From Flavonifractor sp. AGMB03687 (lineage in GTDB: Bacteria; Bacillota; Clostridia; Oscillospirales; Oscillospiraceae): 64,000 bases of DNA. The stretch spans positions 538,145 through 602,144 of the forward strand of contig NZ_JADKZI010000002.1 in NCBI RefSeq assembly GCF_017811815.1. Reading direction: 5' to 3'. Of this stretch, positions 7,761 to 16,052 are shown piece after piece (position 1 is the first letter of the stretch; each line of letters begins with the position of its first letter). Below the pieces are notes generated by a model that saw only the letters and a program-made list of their open reading frames with translations, was not told the origin of the DNA and did no database searches. Both the position numbers and the translations under genes were made by a program.

Positions 7761-8532
7761 TCCAGTCCACCTCCTTGGCGTCGAATACCGGGCCGTCCTT
7801 ACAGACGTGCTTCATGGTGCCGTCGGCCATCTGAACGGCGCAGCCCAAGCAGGCGCCCACGCCGCAGGCCATCCGCTCCTCCAGGGAGACCTGGCAGGGC
7901 ACGCCGAACTCGGCCGCCACCTTGGCCACGTTCTTCAGCATGGGCTTGGGGCCGCAGGCCAGAACGGCTGTAAAGTTTTTGTCCTTTTCAAGGATATCCC
8001 GCAGCTGGGTGTCCACAAAGCCATGGCGGCCCAGGGAACCGTCGTCGCTGCACAGGTATACGTCCGCACAGTAATCCTGGTAATCGTCCACCAGCATGGC
8101 CCGGTCGGCGGAGCGGAAACCCAGCACGGCGGTGGCCTTCTTGGCGGTATAGGCGGCCTGACCCAGCAGGGGCGGCACGCCGATGCCGCCGCCCACCAGC
8201 AGCAGCCGGTCGTCGGCGGTGATGGAGAAGCCGTTGCCCAGAGGTCCCAGCACGTTCACTTTATCCCCCACCTGGCGCTGGGCCAGCCACTTGGTGCCCT
8301 CGCCCCGCACCTCAAAGACGACGCGGGCGAGGTCCTGGGGCTCGTCCTGCCCCGCCAGGCACACCGAAATGGGCCGGCGGAGAAGCAGGCCCTCGCCGCA
8401 GGCAATATGGAGGAACTGGCCGGCCTTCAGCCCGTGACGGGACACCATATCCCCCACCTCCAGGGTGAAGGAGTAGGCATACTCGTTCAGCTTAGCCGCC
8501 TCAACAATGGTACAGATCTGTTCAATGGGCAT
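7753..8532 (-). CDS. pyrK: Dihydroorotate dehydrogenase B, electron-transfer subunit
   Basis: The 259-residue ferredoxin-reductase-like protein carries FAD and a 2Fe-2S cluster. The NAD-binding stretch includes LLLVGGGIGVPPL. The cluster cysteines are in CGVGACLGC plus a fourth in HVCKDG near the C-terminus. It passes electrons from PyrD to NAD+. The start chosen is the ATG with GAGGG 5-6 bases upstream (MPIEQIC); an earlier in-frame ATG lacks a ribosome site. Confidence 0.96.
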   Translation of the reverse strand: MPIEQICTIVEAAKLNEYAYSFTLEVGDMVSRHGLKAGQFLHIACGEGLLLRRPISVCLAGQDEPQDLARVVFEVRGEGTKWLAQRQVGDKVNVLGPLGNGFSITADDRLLLVGGGIGVPPLLGQAAYTAKKATAVLGFRSADRAMLVDDYQDYCADVYLCSDDGSLGRHGFVDTQLRDILEKDKNFTAVLACGPKPMLKNVAKVAAEFGVPCQVSLEERMACGVGACLGCAVQMADGTMKHVCKDGPVFDAKEVDWNV

Positions 8533-8550
8533 AGTATCCCTCATTTCCAC

Positions 8551-8803
8551 TTATTTGGCAGACTCGTCCCCGTGGACGGTCTCGGTCATCTGCTTCAGAT
8601 CCATGATGCTGCCGCACACCGGACAGATCCGGTTGCGGCGCATGAGACCGCAGGTGGGGCAGCGGAAGGGCTCTTCCGCCACCAGCCCCGCGGCGATCTG
8701 CTCCTGGAGGAGCTGACGCCAGTCCAATTCCTTGTGCTGGCCGATCTTCCACTTGCTGACCTCGTCCTCACGGACGCCTTGTTTCTCTCTCTTGCTCTGA
8801 CAT
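8551..8803 (-). pseudogene. Small zinc-ribbon protein, apparently frameshifted near its start
   Basis: An open frame of about 65 residues contains two CxxC knuckles (CPTCGLMRRNRICPVCG) and ends at 8551, but has no ATG, GTG or well-placed TTG. The only ATG with a ribosome site (GGAG, 8 bases upstream; 8801-8803) is in another frame. It encodes MSEQERETRRP and stops. One extra base in the run GAGAGAGAAAC would join the two. It sits 12 bp after pyrF and 18 bp before pyrK, so an intact version would belong to the pyr operon. A natural lesion, a sequencing slip or recoding are all possible. Confidence 0.6.
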
Positions 8804-8815
8804 AGACAGCTCCGG

Positions 8816-9742
8816 TTACGCGATGGTAGTAAAGCGGGCAATATCGTCCCGCATGGCGATGGCGGCGTTACGGGCAGCCTCCTGGTAGTCCATGCCGTCC
8901 TTTCCGGTCTTCTGCCAGGCGCAGATGATGCCGCGGGAGGAGTTGACGATAGCGCCGTGGCCATCCTTCTGGAAGGCGTACTGCACATCCTCGGCGGTGC
9001 CGCCCTGGGCACCGTAGCCGGGCACCAGCAGGAAGGTGTGGGGCATCCGGGCCCGGATCTGCTTGAGCTCGTCGGGGTGGGTAGCGCCAGCCACAGCGCC
9101 CGCCATGGTGTAGCCGTACTTGCCCTCGGTGCCGGCGCCCCACTTCTCAATGAGGTCGGCCATCAGGCCGTACACAGTGTCACCGTCGCCGGCAGGCACG
9201 TTCTGCAGCTCGCCGGAGCCGGGATTGGAGGTCTTGACCAGGATGAAGGTGCTCTTGTCCATCTCCTTGCAGGTTTTGAGGAAGGGATTGACGCTGTCGG
9301 CGCCCATGTAGCCGTTGAGGGTCACGCAGTCGGCGTCAAAGACGCTGAGCATCTGCTCGCCCACCTTGGTCTTGCCCAGCCAGCCGTCGGAATAGGCCTC
9401 GGCGGTGGAGCCGATGTCGCCGCGCTTGATGTCGGCAATGACATACAGGCCCTGCTCTTTGGCGTAGCGGATGGTGCGCTCCAGCACCTCCATACCCCGC
9501 CAGCCCAGGCGCTCATAGTAGGCGGACTGGGGCTTGACGGCGGGCACGATGTCCTTCAGTGCGTCCATCAGGCCGCAGTTAAAGCGGTAAATGGCCTCGG
9601 CGGCACCCTCCAGGGTCTCGCCGTACTTATCATAGCACTCCTTGCGGATGTGGGCGGGCACATACTCCGGCTTGGGGTCCAGACCCGCAACGGTGGGGTT
9701 CTTCTTGGCAATGATGGCTTCCTGCAGACGATCGAAGGACAT
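8816..9742 (-). CDS. pyrF: Orotidine 5'-phosphate decarboxylase, group 2
   Basis: The 308-residue enzyme converts OMP to UMP, the last step of the pathway. The length and the N-terminal TVAGLDPKPEYVP fit the longer group 2 family. The catalytic Asp-Lys-Asp array lies in VIADIKRGDIGSTA (around residue 105). It follows pyrC by 34 bp with its own ribosome site. Confidence 0.96.
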   Translation of the reverse strand: MSFDRLQEAIIAKKNPTVAGLDPKPEYVPAHIRKECYDKYGETLEGAAEAIYRFNCGLMDALKDIVPAVKPQSAYYERLGWRGMEVLERTIRYAKEQGLYVIADIKRGDIGSTAEAYSDGWLGKTKVGEQMLSVFDADCVTLNGYMGADSVNPFLKTCKEMDKSTFILVKTSNPGSGELQNVPAGDGDTVYGLMADLIEKWGAGTEGKYGYTMAGAVAGATHPDELKQIRARMPHTFLLVPGYGAQGGTAEDVQYAFQKDGHGAIVNSSRGIICAWQKTGKDGMDYQEAARNAAIAMRDDIARFTTIA

Positions 9743-9776
9743 AATTCATTCTCCTTTTATCTATAAATCTCTTCTC

Positions 9777-11069
9777 TTATTTGCTGATGCTGGGGTCCTG
9801 ATAAATGATCTTGCCGCCTACGATGGTGTACTTCACCTTACCCTTCAACTCCTTGCCGGCGAAGGGGGTGTTGCGGCCCTTGGATGCAAACTGCTCCGGG
9901 TCCACCGTCCACACCTCGTCCGGGTCGAAGATGACCACGTCGGCGTCGGCGCCGATGGCCAGCCGGCCCTTGGTGGGCAGGCGGAGGATGCAGGCGGGGT
10001 TGATGGTCATTTTCCGCAAAATATCGGACAGGGGCAGCTCCCCGGTGTGGTACAGATAGGTGAGGGTGACGCCCAGGGCGGTCTCCAGACCCACCATGCC
10101 GCTGGGTGCCTCGGCCAGGGGCCGGGCCTTCTCCTCGGCGGAGTGGGGGGCGTGGTCGGTGGCGATGGCGTCAATGGTGCCGTCCTTCAGGCCCTCGATG
10201 ATGGCCTCCACGTCGGACCAGGTCCGCAGGGGCGGGTTGACCCGGGCCATGGTACCTTGAGCCAGAATCTCATCCTCGGTGAGGCTGAAGTATTGGGGGC
10301 AGGTCTCACAGGTGATCTGTACGCCCTTGCGCTTATACCGCCGGACGATGGCCACCGACTTAGCGGTGGATATGTGGCAGATGTGGACCGCCGCGCCGGT
10401 CTCCTCGGCCAGCATGGCGTCCCGGGCCACCATCAGCTCCTCGGCAATGGCGGGCCGGCCATTGAGCCGCAGCTGGCGGGACACCCGGCCCTCGTTTACC
10501 GCATAGTTCTTCACCATGTCCGCATCCTCGCAGTGGGACAGGATGGTCAGGTTCTGGCGGTGGGCAGTGATGAGGCCGTCCCGCATCAGGTTGGCACTCT
10601 GGACGGGCACACCGTCGTCGGACAGGGCCACCACACCGGCCCCCTTCAGGGCCTCAAAGTCGGTGAGTTCCTGCCCCTTCTGCCCCTTGGACACCGCGCC
10701 GATGGGCCAGACGTGGACCCCGCAGGCCTCCGCTGCCTTCCGGCGGACAAAGTCCACCTGCTCCGGGCAATCCACGGTGGGCCGGGTGTTGGGCATACAG
10801 GCAATGGAGGTAAAGCCGCCGTGGGCCGCGGCCTCCGCGCCGGTCTCAATGGTCTCTTTGTACTCAAATCCGGGCTCCCGCAGGTGGACGTGCATATCCA
10901 CCAGTCCGGCACACACGGTCAGTCCCGCGGCCTCGATCACCTGGGCGTCCGGCTCATTGATGTTGCTGCCGATGACAGTCACCTTGCCGTCTTCCATCAG
11001 GATGTCCATCACACCGCCGATGCCCCCGACCGGGTCCACCAGACGGCCCTGACGAATCAACAGTTTCAC
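9777..11069 (-). CDS. pyrC: Dihydroorotase
   Basis: The 430-residue type I dihydroorotase is an amidohydrolase with zinc ligands in DMHVHLREPG (around residue 60) and the late DHAPHS motif. It closes carbamoyl-aspartate to dihydroorotate. The start is GTG at 11069 with AAGGAG upstream. It is the first enzyme gene of the operon; pyrB, pyrE and carAB are not in the window. A 25-codon leader ORF ends 4 bases before its start. Confidence 0.96.
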   Translation of the reverse strand: MKLLIRQGRLVDPVGGIGGVMDILMEDGKVTVIGSNINEPDAQVIEAAGLTVCAGLVDMHVHLREPGFEYKETIETGAEAAAHGGFTSIACMPNTRPTVDCPEQVDFVRRKAAEACGVHVWPIGAVSKGQKGQELTDFEALKGAGVVALSDDGVPVQSANLMRDGLITAHRQNLTILSHCEDADMVKNYAVNEGRVSRQLRLNGRPAIAEELMVARDAMLAEETGAAVHICHISTAKSVAIVRRYKRKGVQITCETCPQYFSLTEDEILAQGTMARVNPPLRTWSDVEAIIEGLKDGTIDAIATDHAPHSAEEKARPLAEAPSGMVGLETALGVTLTYLYHTGELPLSDILRKMTINPACILRLPTKGRLAIGADADVVIFDPDEVWTVDPEQFASKGRNTPFAGKELKGKVKYTIVGGKIIYQDPSISK

Positions 11070-11073
11070 TGGA

Positions 11074-11151
11074 TCACTCCTTTCCTGTTTTGCGGCCCCG
11101 CGCTTTGCCAGGGCGCCGCGTTTGCACAGCAAAAAAGGGTACAAGGTCCAT
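11074..11151 (-). CDS. Candidate leader peptide of the pyrimidine operon (25 codons)
   Basis: The ORF starts ATG at 11151, 9 bases after AGGAGG. It encodes MDLVPFFAVQTRRPGK followed by ARGRKTGKE and stops. The stop TGA overlaps the end of the pyrC ribosome site and is 4 bases from the pyrC GTG, so translation of the two could be coupled. The promoter is about 40 bp upstream. Within the ORF, GCGGCGCC can pair with GGGGCCGC (one mismatch). No homologue is known to me; coding status is inferred from the ribosome site and position. Confidence 0.45.
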   Translation of the reverse strand: MDLVPFFAVQTRRPGKARGRKTGKE

Positions 11152-11192
11152 CCCCCGTCCCCTCCTGCAAATTGCTCTGTTCATCGTTTTTC

Positions 11193-11221
11193 ATTATAAC
11201 TTGAATCTCATATTTTAGCAA
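11193..11221 (-). promoter_or_regulatory. Promoter of the pyrimidine operon
   Basis: On the minus strand TTGCTA (11216-11221), a 17-bp spacer and a perfect TATAAT (11193-11198) predict a leader of about 115 nt before pyrC. I see no PyrR-type binding loop in that leader. Confidence 0.75.
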
Positions 11222-11281
11222 TGGATTTTTCCGCATTCCAGGCAATAATAAATGCGGACCTTTCAGAAGGGAGCTGAGCAT

Positions 11282-11458
11282 ATGACCAACCACACCTTTT
11301 TAGGAGGCATGGGCCTGGGCCTGATGGCCGGCGCCGCCATGGGCATGGCGGTGGCGGCCAAGGGGATGCAGAATCCTCAGATGCGCCGCATGGCCAAGAA
11401 GGCCGTCCGCAAGATGGATCAGATGAAGGACGACCTGGCAGACACCATGGGCTTCTGA
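11282..11458 (+). CDS. Small membrane-associated protein (YtxH-like)
   Basis: The protein has 58 residues. A Gly/Ala/Met-rich hydrophobic segment (about residues 7-27, GGMGLGLMAGAAMGMAVAAK) is followed by a basic amphipathic tail ending DQMKDDLADTMGF. The ribosome site AAGGGAG precedes the ATG. The layout resembles YtxH-type or short gas-vesicle-like proteins, but no catalytic motif is visible. It is divergent from the pyr operon and ends at a bidirectional terminator shared with sigE. Confidence 0.7.
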   Translation: MTNHTFLGGMGLGLMAGAAMGMAVAAKGMQNPQMRRMAKKAVRKMDQMKDDLADTMGF

Positions 11459-11470
11459 CCAGGAACATGG

Positions 11471-11498
11471 AAAAGGCCGCCCGTTGAGGCGGCCTTTT
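11471..11498. terminator. Bidirectional terminator between the small ORF and sigE
   Basis: AAAAGGCCGCC-N6-GGCGGCCTTTT is symmetrical, with A- and T-runs on both sides, so it can serve both convergent genes. Confidence 0.85.
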
Positions 11499-11506
11499 CC
11501 ATGCCA

Positions 11507-12229
11507 TTACATCAGCCGTAAAATCTCCCGCTTGAGCCGGGCAATGATCCGCTTCTCCAGTCGGGAGATGTAGGACTGGGAAATGCCCAGGCTGTCGGCC
11601 ACCTCCTTCTGGGTCCGCTCCGGCTTTCCGTCCAGCCCAAAGCGCAGGGTGATGATATGCCGCTCCCGCTCCTCCAGCTTCTCCAGGGCGTCAAACAGGA
11701 GCTTGCGGTCCACATCCTCCTCGATGGGCTTCATTACCAGATCGCTCTCGGTGCCCAGAATGTCGGACAGCAGCAGTTCGTTGCCGTCCCAGTCCGTGTT
11801 TAGGGGTTCATCGAAGGACACCTCGCTCTTCAGGTTGGTAGTCTTGCGCAGGTGCATCAAAATCTCGTTTTCAATACACCGGGAGGCGTAGGTGGCCAGC
11901 TTGATGTTTTTGGCAGGCTGATAGGTATTGATGGCCTTGATGAGTCCGATGGTGCCGATGGAAATAAGATCCTCAATGCCCACCCCGGTATTCTCAAACC
12001 GGCGGGCAATGTAAACCACCAGGCGCAGATTGCGCTCGATGAGCTGGGATTTGACTCCCTCCTCCCCCTCGTCCAGGCGGCGGATGAGCTCCGCCTCCTC
12101 ATCCCGAGACAGAGGGGGCGGCAGGGTGTCGCTCCCGCCGATGTACATGATCTTGCCCGGCAAGCGTAGCCCCAGCCGCGCCAGCAGCTTTTGTATGCGC
12201 CCGTACCAGCGCGTCTTCCAGCTCTTCAT
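11507..12229 (-). CDS. sigE: Sporulation sigma factor SigE (pro-form)
   Basis: The protein has 240 residues. The N-terminal pro-sequence region (about 1-30, including [19 protein letters not shown] at the processing boundary) is followed by sigma region 2 ([36 protein letters not shown]) and region 4 ([20 protein letters not shown]). It directs mother-cell transcription early in sporulation after cleavage by SpoIIGA. The start chosen is the second in-frame ATG, 6 bases after GGAGG; the first ATG abuts the ribosome site. The spoIIGA gene ends 12 bp upstream. sigG, usually downstream in Bacillus, is absent. Confidence 0.95.
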   Translation of the reverse strand: MKSWKTRWYGRIQKLLARLGLRLPGKIMYIGGSDTLPPPLSRDEEAELIRRLDEGEEGVKSQLIERNLRLVVYIARRFENTGVGIEDLISIGTIGLIKAINTYQPAKNIKLATYASRCIENEILMHLRKTTNLKSEVSFDEPLNTDWDGNELLLSDILGTESDLVMKPIEEDVDRKLLFDALEKLEERERHIITLRFGLDGKPERTQKEVADSLGISQSYISRLEKRIIARLKREILRLM

Positions 12230-12241
12230 AGCCATCCTCCT

Positions 12242-13090
12242 TTATGCTCCGATGAGGGCGCAGTAGCCGCCCCCGTCGGTGAGACTGGTGGGCGACAGCG
12301 CCACCAGCAGGGGTCCGTAGTCCTCCCCGCCCACTTTCACCCGGTCCGCCCGCAGGGCCAGCAGCAGCCCACACTCCACCCCCACTGCCTGATAGGGCAG
12401 CAGGCGGCAGCGAAGCCCGGCCTGGCCCAGCCGTTCCAGGGCGGCAGACGGGTCGTGCAGCTCTTCCCTGGTAGGCGCCGTTCCTGCGGGAAACAGGCCG
12501 CCCATCTTGGCCCCCTCCGCCACCAGCACCGGTCTGCCGGACACCGGATCGGCGAGGGTATTGCCGGTATCCACCAGAGCGGTGAGGGCCACTCGCCGCT
12601 CCCCCAGCTCCACCACCGCAGGAGCCAACTCCCGCCGCGGGCTGTGGCGGGCGGCCCGCTGGAAGAGCAGCGTGATGAGCACATAGCACCCCGCCGCCGA
12701 CAGCAGCACCAGCTTCAGGTCCAATGGTGAGGAGATCACCCCGTTGGACAACACCAGGCTTCGGCTGCCCAGCAGCTGGAGGGCAAAGATCCCACCGCCG
12801 AAAGCAGCGGACACCGCAAAGAACACCAGGCACACCCGCAGCAGCCTGGGACTGCCGCCGTAGCCCAGCAGCACTGCCAGGATGCCCGCTCCCACCTTGC
12901 ACAGGGGATGGACCAGAAAGCCCAGCCCCGGCAGGAACACCGCCCCGGCATAGGCGGCACCCAGGGCGGCACCCAGGGCCAGTCTGCCTCGGCGGAGCAC
13001 CTCCCCCGACAGCCGACCGGCGGCCAGCAGCAGCAGGTAGTCCACTACAAAATTCAGCAGAAACAACTCATCCAGATAGACTACCGTCAT
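12242..13090 (-). CDS. spoIIGA: Sigma-E processing peptidase SpoIIGA
   Basis: The protein has 282 residues. Five N-terminal membrane segments (about residues 5-155) are followed by a retropepsin-like aspartic protease domain with the catalytic motif ALVDTGNTLADP near residue 170. It sits in the sporulation septum and cleaves the pro-sequence of SigE, encoded next. A GGGGAGG ribosome site precedes the ATG. The order spoIIGA-sigE is conserved in spore formers. Confidence 0.94.
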   Translation of the reverse strand: MTVVYLDELFLLNFVVDYLLLLAAGRLSGEVLRRGRLALGAALGAAYAGAVFLPGLGFLVHPLCKVGAGILAVLLGYGGSPRLLRVCLVFFAVSAAFGGGIFALQLLGSRSLVLSNGVISSPLDLKLVLLSAAGCYVLITLLFQRAARHSPRRELAPAVVELGERRVALTALVDTGNTLADPVSGRPVLVAEGAKMGGLFPAGTAPTREELHDPSAALERLGQAGLRCRLLPYQAVGVECGLLLALRADRVKVGGEDYGPLLVALSPTSLTDGGGYCALIGA

Positions 13091-13115
13091 GCCGCTTCCT
13101 CCCCCCTACCGGCGT

Positions 13116-13148
13116 ATTATACCTGCCTGTCTCCATAAAAAAGGTCAG
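13116..13148 (-). promoter_or_regulatory. Candidate spoIIGA promoter with a long 21-bp spacer
   Basis: On the minus strand CTGACC (13143-13148) and TATAAT (13116-13121) are 21 bp apart. The B. subtilis spoIIG promoter also has an over-long spacer and needs Spo0A. The layout matches, but I see no clean Spo0A box, so this is tentative. Confidence 0.45.
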
Positions 13149-13163
13149 ATTGGGGGCAGAGCG

Positions 13164-13205
13164 CAAAAATGGCCCGCCGTGGATTTCAGTTCCACGGCGG
13201 GCCAT
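13164..13205 (-). terminator. Terminator of the DUF951-hisC-dsrE operon
   Basis: On the minus strand the stem GGCCCGCCGTGGA pairs with TCCACGGCGGGCC and is followed by ATTTTTG, beyond the stop at 13228. Confidence 0.88.
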
Positions 13206-13227
13206 GTTAGGACCATATTCAATTGCA

Positions 13228-13575
13228 TCAGACGGTGAGCAGAGGCGCCCGGCTCTTGATGAGCTCCGTCAGGGGCGGGCCCCAGGAGATGACCTCCAGG
13301 CCCATGTCCCGCAGGTCCTCTTCCACGCCCAGCTCCCGGGCGCAGGTAATGCAGGCGGAGAAGTCCACCCCCTGTTCCATAGCCAGGGCGATGCGCTCTC
13401 GTACCGCCGGGTCATGGGCAGCCAGAGCCGCCGTGTCTCCCCAGAGGATGACGGTCACCTTCTCCCACCAGCCCCGTACCAGGCTGTTGACGGCGTACAT
13501 CAGCACCATTTTGTCAAAAACAGTGGGGTCAGCGTTGGTCCACAGGATATGCAGATGATTCTCGTCCATCCTCAT
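13228..13575 (-). CDS. DsrE-like small protein
   Basis: The protein has 115 residues with the alternating strand-helix pattern of the DsrE/DsrF-like fold (WTNADPTVFDKMVLMYAVNS, then VTVILWGDTA). A cysteine pair lies in FSACITCARELG near residue 78. DsrE-fold proteins often carry sulfur on cysteine, and the CxxC here could do so, but no partner sulfur-relay gene is nearby. Its start overlaps the hisC stop by 4 bp (ATGA), with GGAGG inside the end of hisC. Confidence 0.75.
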   Translation of the reverse strand: MRMDENHLHILWTNADPTVFDKMVLMYAVNSLVRGWWEKVTVILWGDTAALAAHDPAVRERIALAMEQGVDFSACITCARELGVEEDLRDMGLEVISWGPPLTELIKSRAPLLTV

Positions 13576-14636
13576 TTACCCTCCACCAGCTCCGTCATGG
13601 CATCACACAGGGCCTTCATCTCCTCATCGGTGCCCACCGTGATGCGCAGGTAGTTGCTGATGCGGGGCTTGTCCCACCAGCGCACCAGGATGCCCCGCTG
13701 CCGCAGGCCGTCCAGCAGCTCCTTGGCGGGCACATTGGGGTGGGAAACAAAGAGGAAGTTGGCGGAGGAGTCGGTAACCATAAAGCCCAGCTTCTTCAGA
13801 TAGGAGGCAGTACACTCCCGGGTGTTCTGGATCTTCATGGAGGTGGCCCGCAGGTAGTCCCGGTCCCGCAGGGCCCCCTCTGCCCCGGCCAGCGCCAGTC
13901 GATCCAGGGTGTAGGAGTTAAAGGAGTTCTTGACGCAGTTGAGGGCGGCGATCAGGTCCTCATTGCCCAGGGCGAAGCCCACCCGTAGCCCCGCCAGGGA
14001 GCGGGACTTGGACATGGTCTGCACCACTACCAGGTTGGGATAGCGGTCGATGAGCTCCACGGCGGAGCGGGCTCCGAAGTCCACATAGGCCTCGTCTACC
14101 ACTACTACCGCATCAGGGTTGGCCTCCAGCACGCTGCGGATGTCGCACAGGGAGAGTTCCCGGCCTGTAGGCGCATTGGGGTTGGCGATGACGATGCCGC
14201 CGTTTTCCTCCAGGAAGGGCTCCAGGGGCACAGCGAAGTTCTCGTCCAGAGGTACCTCCCGGTAGGTCAGGCCGTACAGGTCGGCAAACACCGGGTAGAA
14301 GCTGTATGTAACGTCGGGGAACAGGATGGGCCGGTCCGGATCAAAAAAGGCCTGGAAGCAGAGAGCCAGCACCTCGTCGGAGCCATTGCCCACAAAAACC
14401 TGGGAGGGCTTCAGGCCATAGGTGGCCCCCAGCACCTCCCGCAGGGAGGTGCACTCCGGGTCGGGATAGAGCCGCAGGATATCGCAGGCCGCCTCCCGGA
14501 TGGCCGCCAGAGCCATGGGCGAGGGGGGATAGGGATTCTCATTGGTGTTCAGCTTGATGAATTTCCGATTCCGGGGCTGCTCCCCCGGCACATAGGGGGT
14601 CAATTCCCTGGCCCGCGCGCTCCAATACTTCTTCAT
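13572..14636 (-). CDS. hisC: Histidinol-phosphate aminotransferase
   Basis: The 354-residue fold-type I PLP enzyme starts MKKYWSARARELTPYVPGEQ and continues with LNTNENPYPPSP, typical of HisC. The PLP lysine is in QTMSKSRSLAGLRVGFALG (around residue 215) and the phosphate-contacting VGNGSDE is near residue 82. It converts imidazole-acetol phosphate plus glutamate to histidinol phosphate. No other his genes are nearby. It overlaps the DUF951 gene by 4 bp and dsrE by 4 bp. Confidence 0.93.
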   Translation of the reverse strand: MKKYWSARARELTPYVPGEQPRNRKFIKLNTNENPYPPSPMALAAIREAACDILRLYPDPECTSLREVLGATYGLKPSQVFVGNGSDEVLALCFQAFFDPDRPILFPDVTYSFYPVFADLYGLTYREVPLDENFAVPLEPFLEENGGIVIANPNAPTGRELSLCDIRSVLEANPDAVVVVDEAYVDFGARSAVELIDRYPNLVVVQTMSKSRSLAGLRVGFALGNEDLIAALNCVKNSFNSYTLDRLALAGAEGALRDRDYLRATSMKIQNTRECTASYLKKLGFMVTDSSANFLFVSHPNVPAKELLDGLRQRGILVRWWDKPRISNYLRITVGTDEEMKALCDAMTELVEGK

Positions 14637-14827
14637 GTTTCGTCCTCCCCCGGCCGAATGATCTTTTTGATGCTTTTCTCCGCTTTGCTCCGGGGGATCA
14701 TCAGCTCGTGGCCGCACCCCGCGCAGCGCAGACGGAAGTCCATACCCACCCGCAGCACCTGCCACCGGCGGCTGCCGCAGGGGTGTTCCTTTTTCAGCTC
14801 CAGCACGTCGCCCACATGGATGTCCAT
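14633..14827 (-). CDS. DUF951 family protein
   Basis: The 64-residue protein starts MDIHVGDVLELKKEHPCGS. It has the family's CGS motif and a CAGCGHELMIPRSK motif whose cysteines could bind zinc. DUF951 proteins are widespread in Firmicutes and of unknown function; the fold is a small SH3-like barrel with a basic surface. It is first in the operon with hisC, behind a consensus promoter. Confidence 0.9.
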   Translation of the reverse strand: MDIHVGDVLELKKEHPCGSRRWQVLRVGMDFRLRCAGCGHELMIPRSKAEKSIKKIIRPGEDET

Positions 14828-14870
14828 GCCTGCTCCCCCTTTGTTGCTTCACTTTATCCGTGTAAAGAAT

Positions 14871-14899
14871 ATTATAAATTCCCGCTCCTCCCCTGTCAA
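14871..14899 (-). promoter_or_regulatory. Promoter of the DUF951-hisC operon
   Basis: On the minus strand TTGACA (14894-14899), a 17-bp spacer and TATAAT (14871-14876) give a full consensus match. Confidence 0.88.
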
Positions 14900-14972
14900 T
14901 TCAAGGTTCCCCTTTGCATATAGTTGTCTGGTAAGAAAAAAATCACCCCATCGCAGAAAGGATTTGGTCACA

Positions 14973-15908
14973 TTGACGAACCGTTTTCCACCCGAGGGGC
15001 GGCTGCTCCACACGCCGGAAAATCAGGCCGCCTGCGCCGACCCCGAGGGGCTCAGGCAGGCCATGGAATCGGGGGCGGTACTGGAGGGGACCGCCCTGCT
15101 GTGTACGCCGGAACACGATCTCATCGTCTCCCTGGGGTCCTTCCGCGGTGTGATCCCCCGGGAGGAGGCGGCCCTGGGCATTGCCGAAGGCGTCACCCGG
15201 GACATTGCCATCCTCTCCCGGGTGGGCAAGCCGGTCTGCTTTACCGTCACCGCCCTGGAGGAGGAAGACGGCCGCCTCCGTCCCCTGCTCTCCCGCCGGG
15301 CCGCCCAGCAGCAGGCCCTGGCCGCCATGCTGGAGGAGTGGCGGCCGGGGCAGGTCATTCCCGCTCGGGTTACCCACCTGGAGCCCTTTGGAGCCTTTGT
15401 GGACGTGGGCTGCGGGGTACCCTCCCTCATCGGGGTGGAGAACATCTCGGTGTCCCGGATACCCCATCCCGCCGTCCGGTTCCGTGTGGGCCAGGAGATT
15501 TTCGCGGCGGTGCTGGACCTGGACCCGGCTTTGGGCCGAATCTACCTGACCCACAAGGAACTGCTGGGCACCTGGGCGGAAAACGCCGCCCCCTTCCGCA
15601 CCGGCATGACGGTGCCCGGCGTGGTGCGGGGGGTAAAGGACTACGGCGTGTTCGTGGAGCTCACCCCCAACCTGTCCGGTCTGGCGGAGCGGGACCCCAG
15701 GCTCACCGAGGGCACACGGATCTCGGTCTATCTGAAGGCCATCCTGCCGGAGCGAATGAAGATCAAGCTGCTGGCCATCGAACTTCTCCCCCCGCTGGCC
15801 ACGCCCCAACCCATGCACTACTTCATCCAGGAGGGACGGCTGGAGCACTGGAAATATGCGCCCCCCGGCTGCGTCAAGGTGGGAGCGGAGACTATTTTCG
15901 GCGACTAG
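14973..15908 (+). CDS. S1-domain RNA-binding protein (ribosomal protein S1 homologue)
   Basis: The protein has 311 residues from a TTG start with AAAGGA about 10 bases upstream; no ATG precedes the first domain. Three S1-like OB folds are visible: a degenerate first at about 35-95, a clear second around 125-190 (VTHLEPFGAFVDVGCGVPSLI), and a third around 210-280 (GVVRGVKDYGVFVELTPNLSG). It probably binds mRNA, either as a short clostridial S1 or as a separate regulator. A strong terminator follows. Confidence 0.8.
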   Translation: MTNRFPPEGRLLHTPENQAACADPEGLRQAMESGAVLEGTALLCTPEHDLIVSLGSFRGVIPREEAALGIAEGVTRDIAILSRVGKPVCFTVTALEEEDGRLRPLLSRRAAQQQALAAMLEEWRPGQVIPARVTHLEPFGAFVDVGCGVPSLIGVENISVSRIPHPAVRFRVGQEIFAAVLDLDPALGRIYLTHKELLGTWAENAAPFRTGMTVPGVVRGVKDYGVFVELTPNLSGLAERDPRLTEGTRISVYLKAILPERMKIKLLAIELLPPLATPQPMHYFIQEGRLEHWKYAPPGCVKVGAETIFGD

Positions 15909-15912
15909 ACAG

Positions 15913-15944
15913 GACCCCGGACAGCATGGCTGTCCGGGGTCTTT
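15913..15944 (+). terminator. Terminator after the S1-domain gene
   Basis: GACCCCGGACAGC-ATG-GCTGTCCGGGGTC is a perfect 13-bp stem followed by TTTG. Confidence 0.82.
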
Positions 15945-16052
15945 GATTGCCCTCCCGCCTGTGGTATGATAAAATCGTAAGAAATCTTTCAGAGTTTTCT
16001 GCGCGGGGTTGAAAGAAACCCCTGCTATGATAGTCCCATGGAGGAGATTACG

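Noticed and set aside
11070..11192. A PyrR-dependent attenuator before pyrC
   Set aside because: No PyrR binding-loop consensus and no terminator/antiterminator pair are visible.
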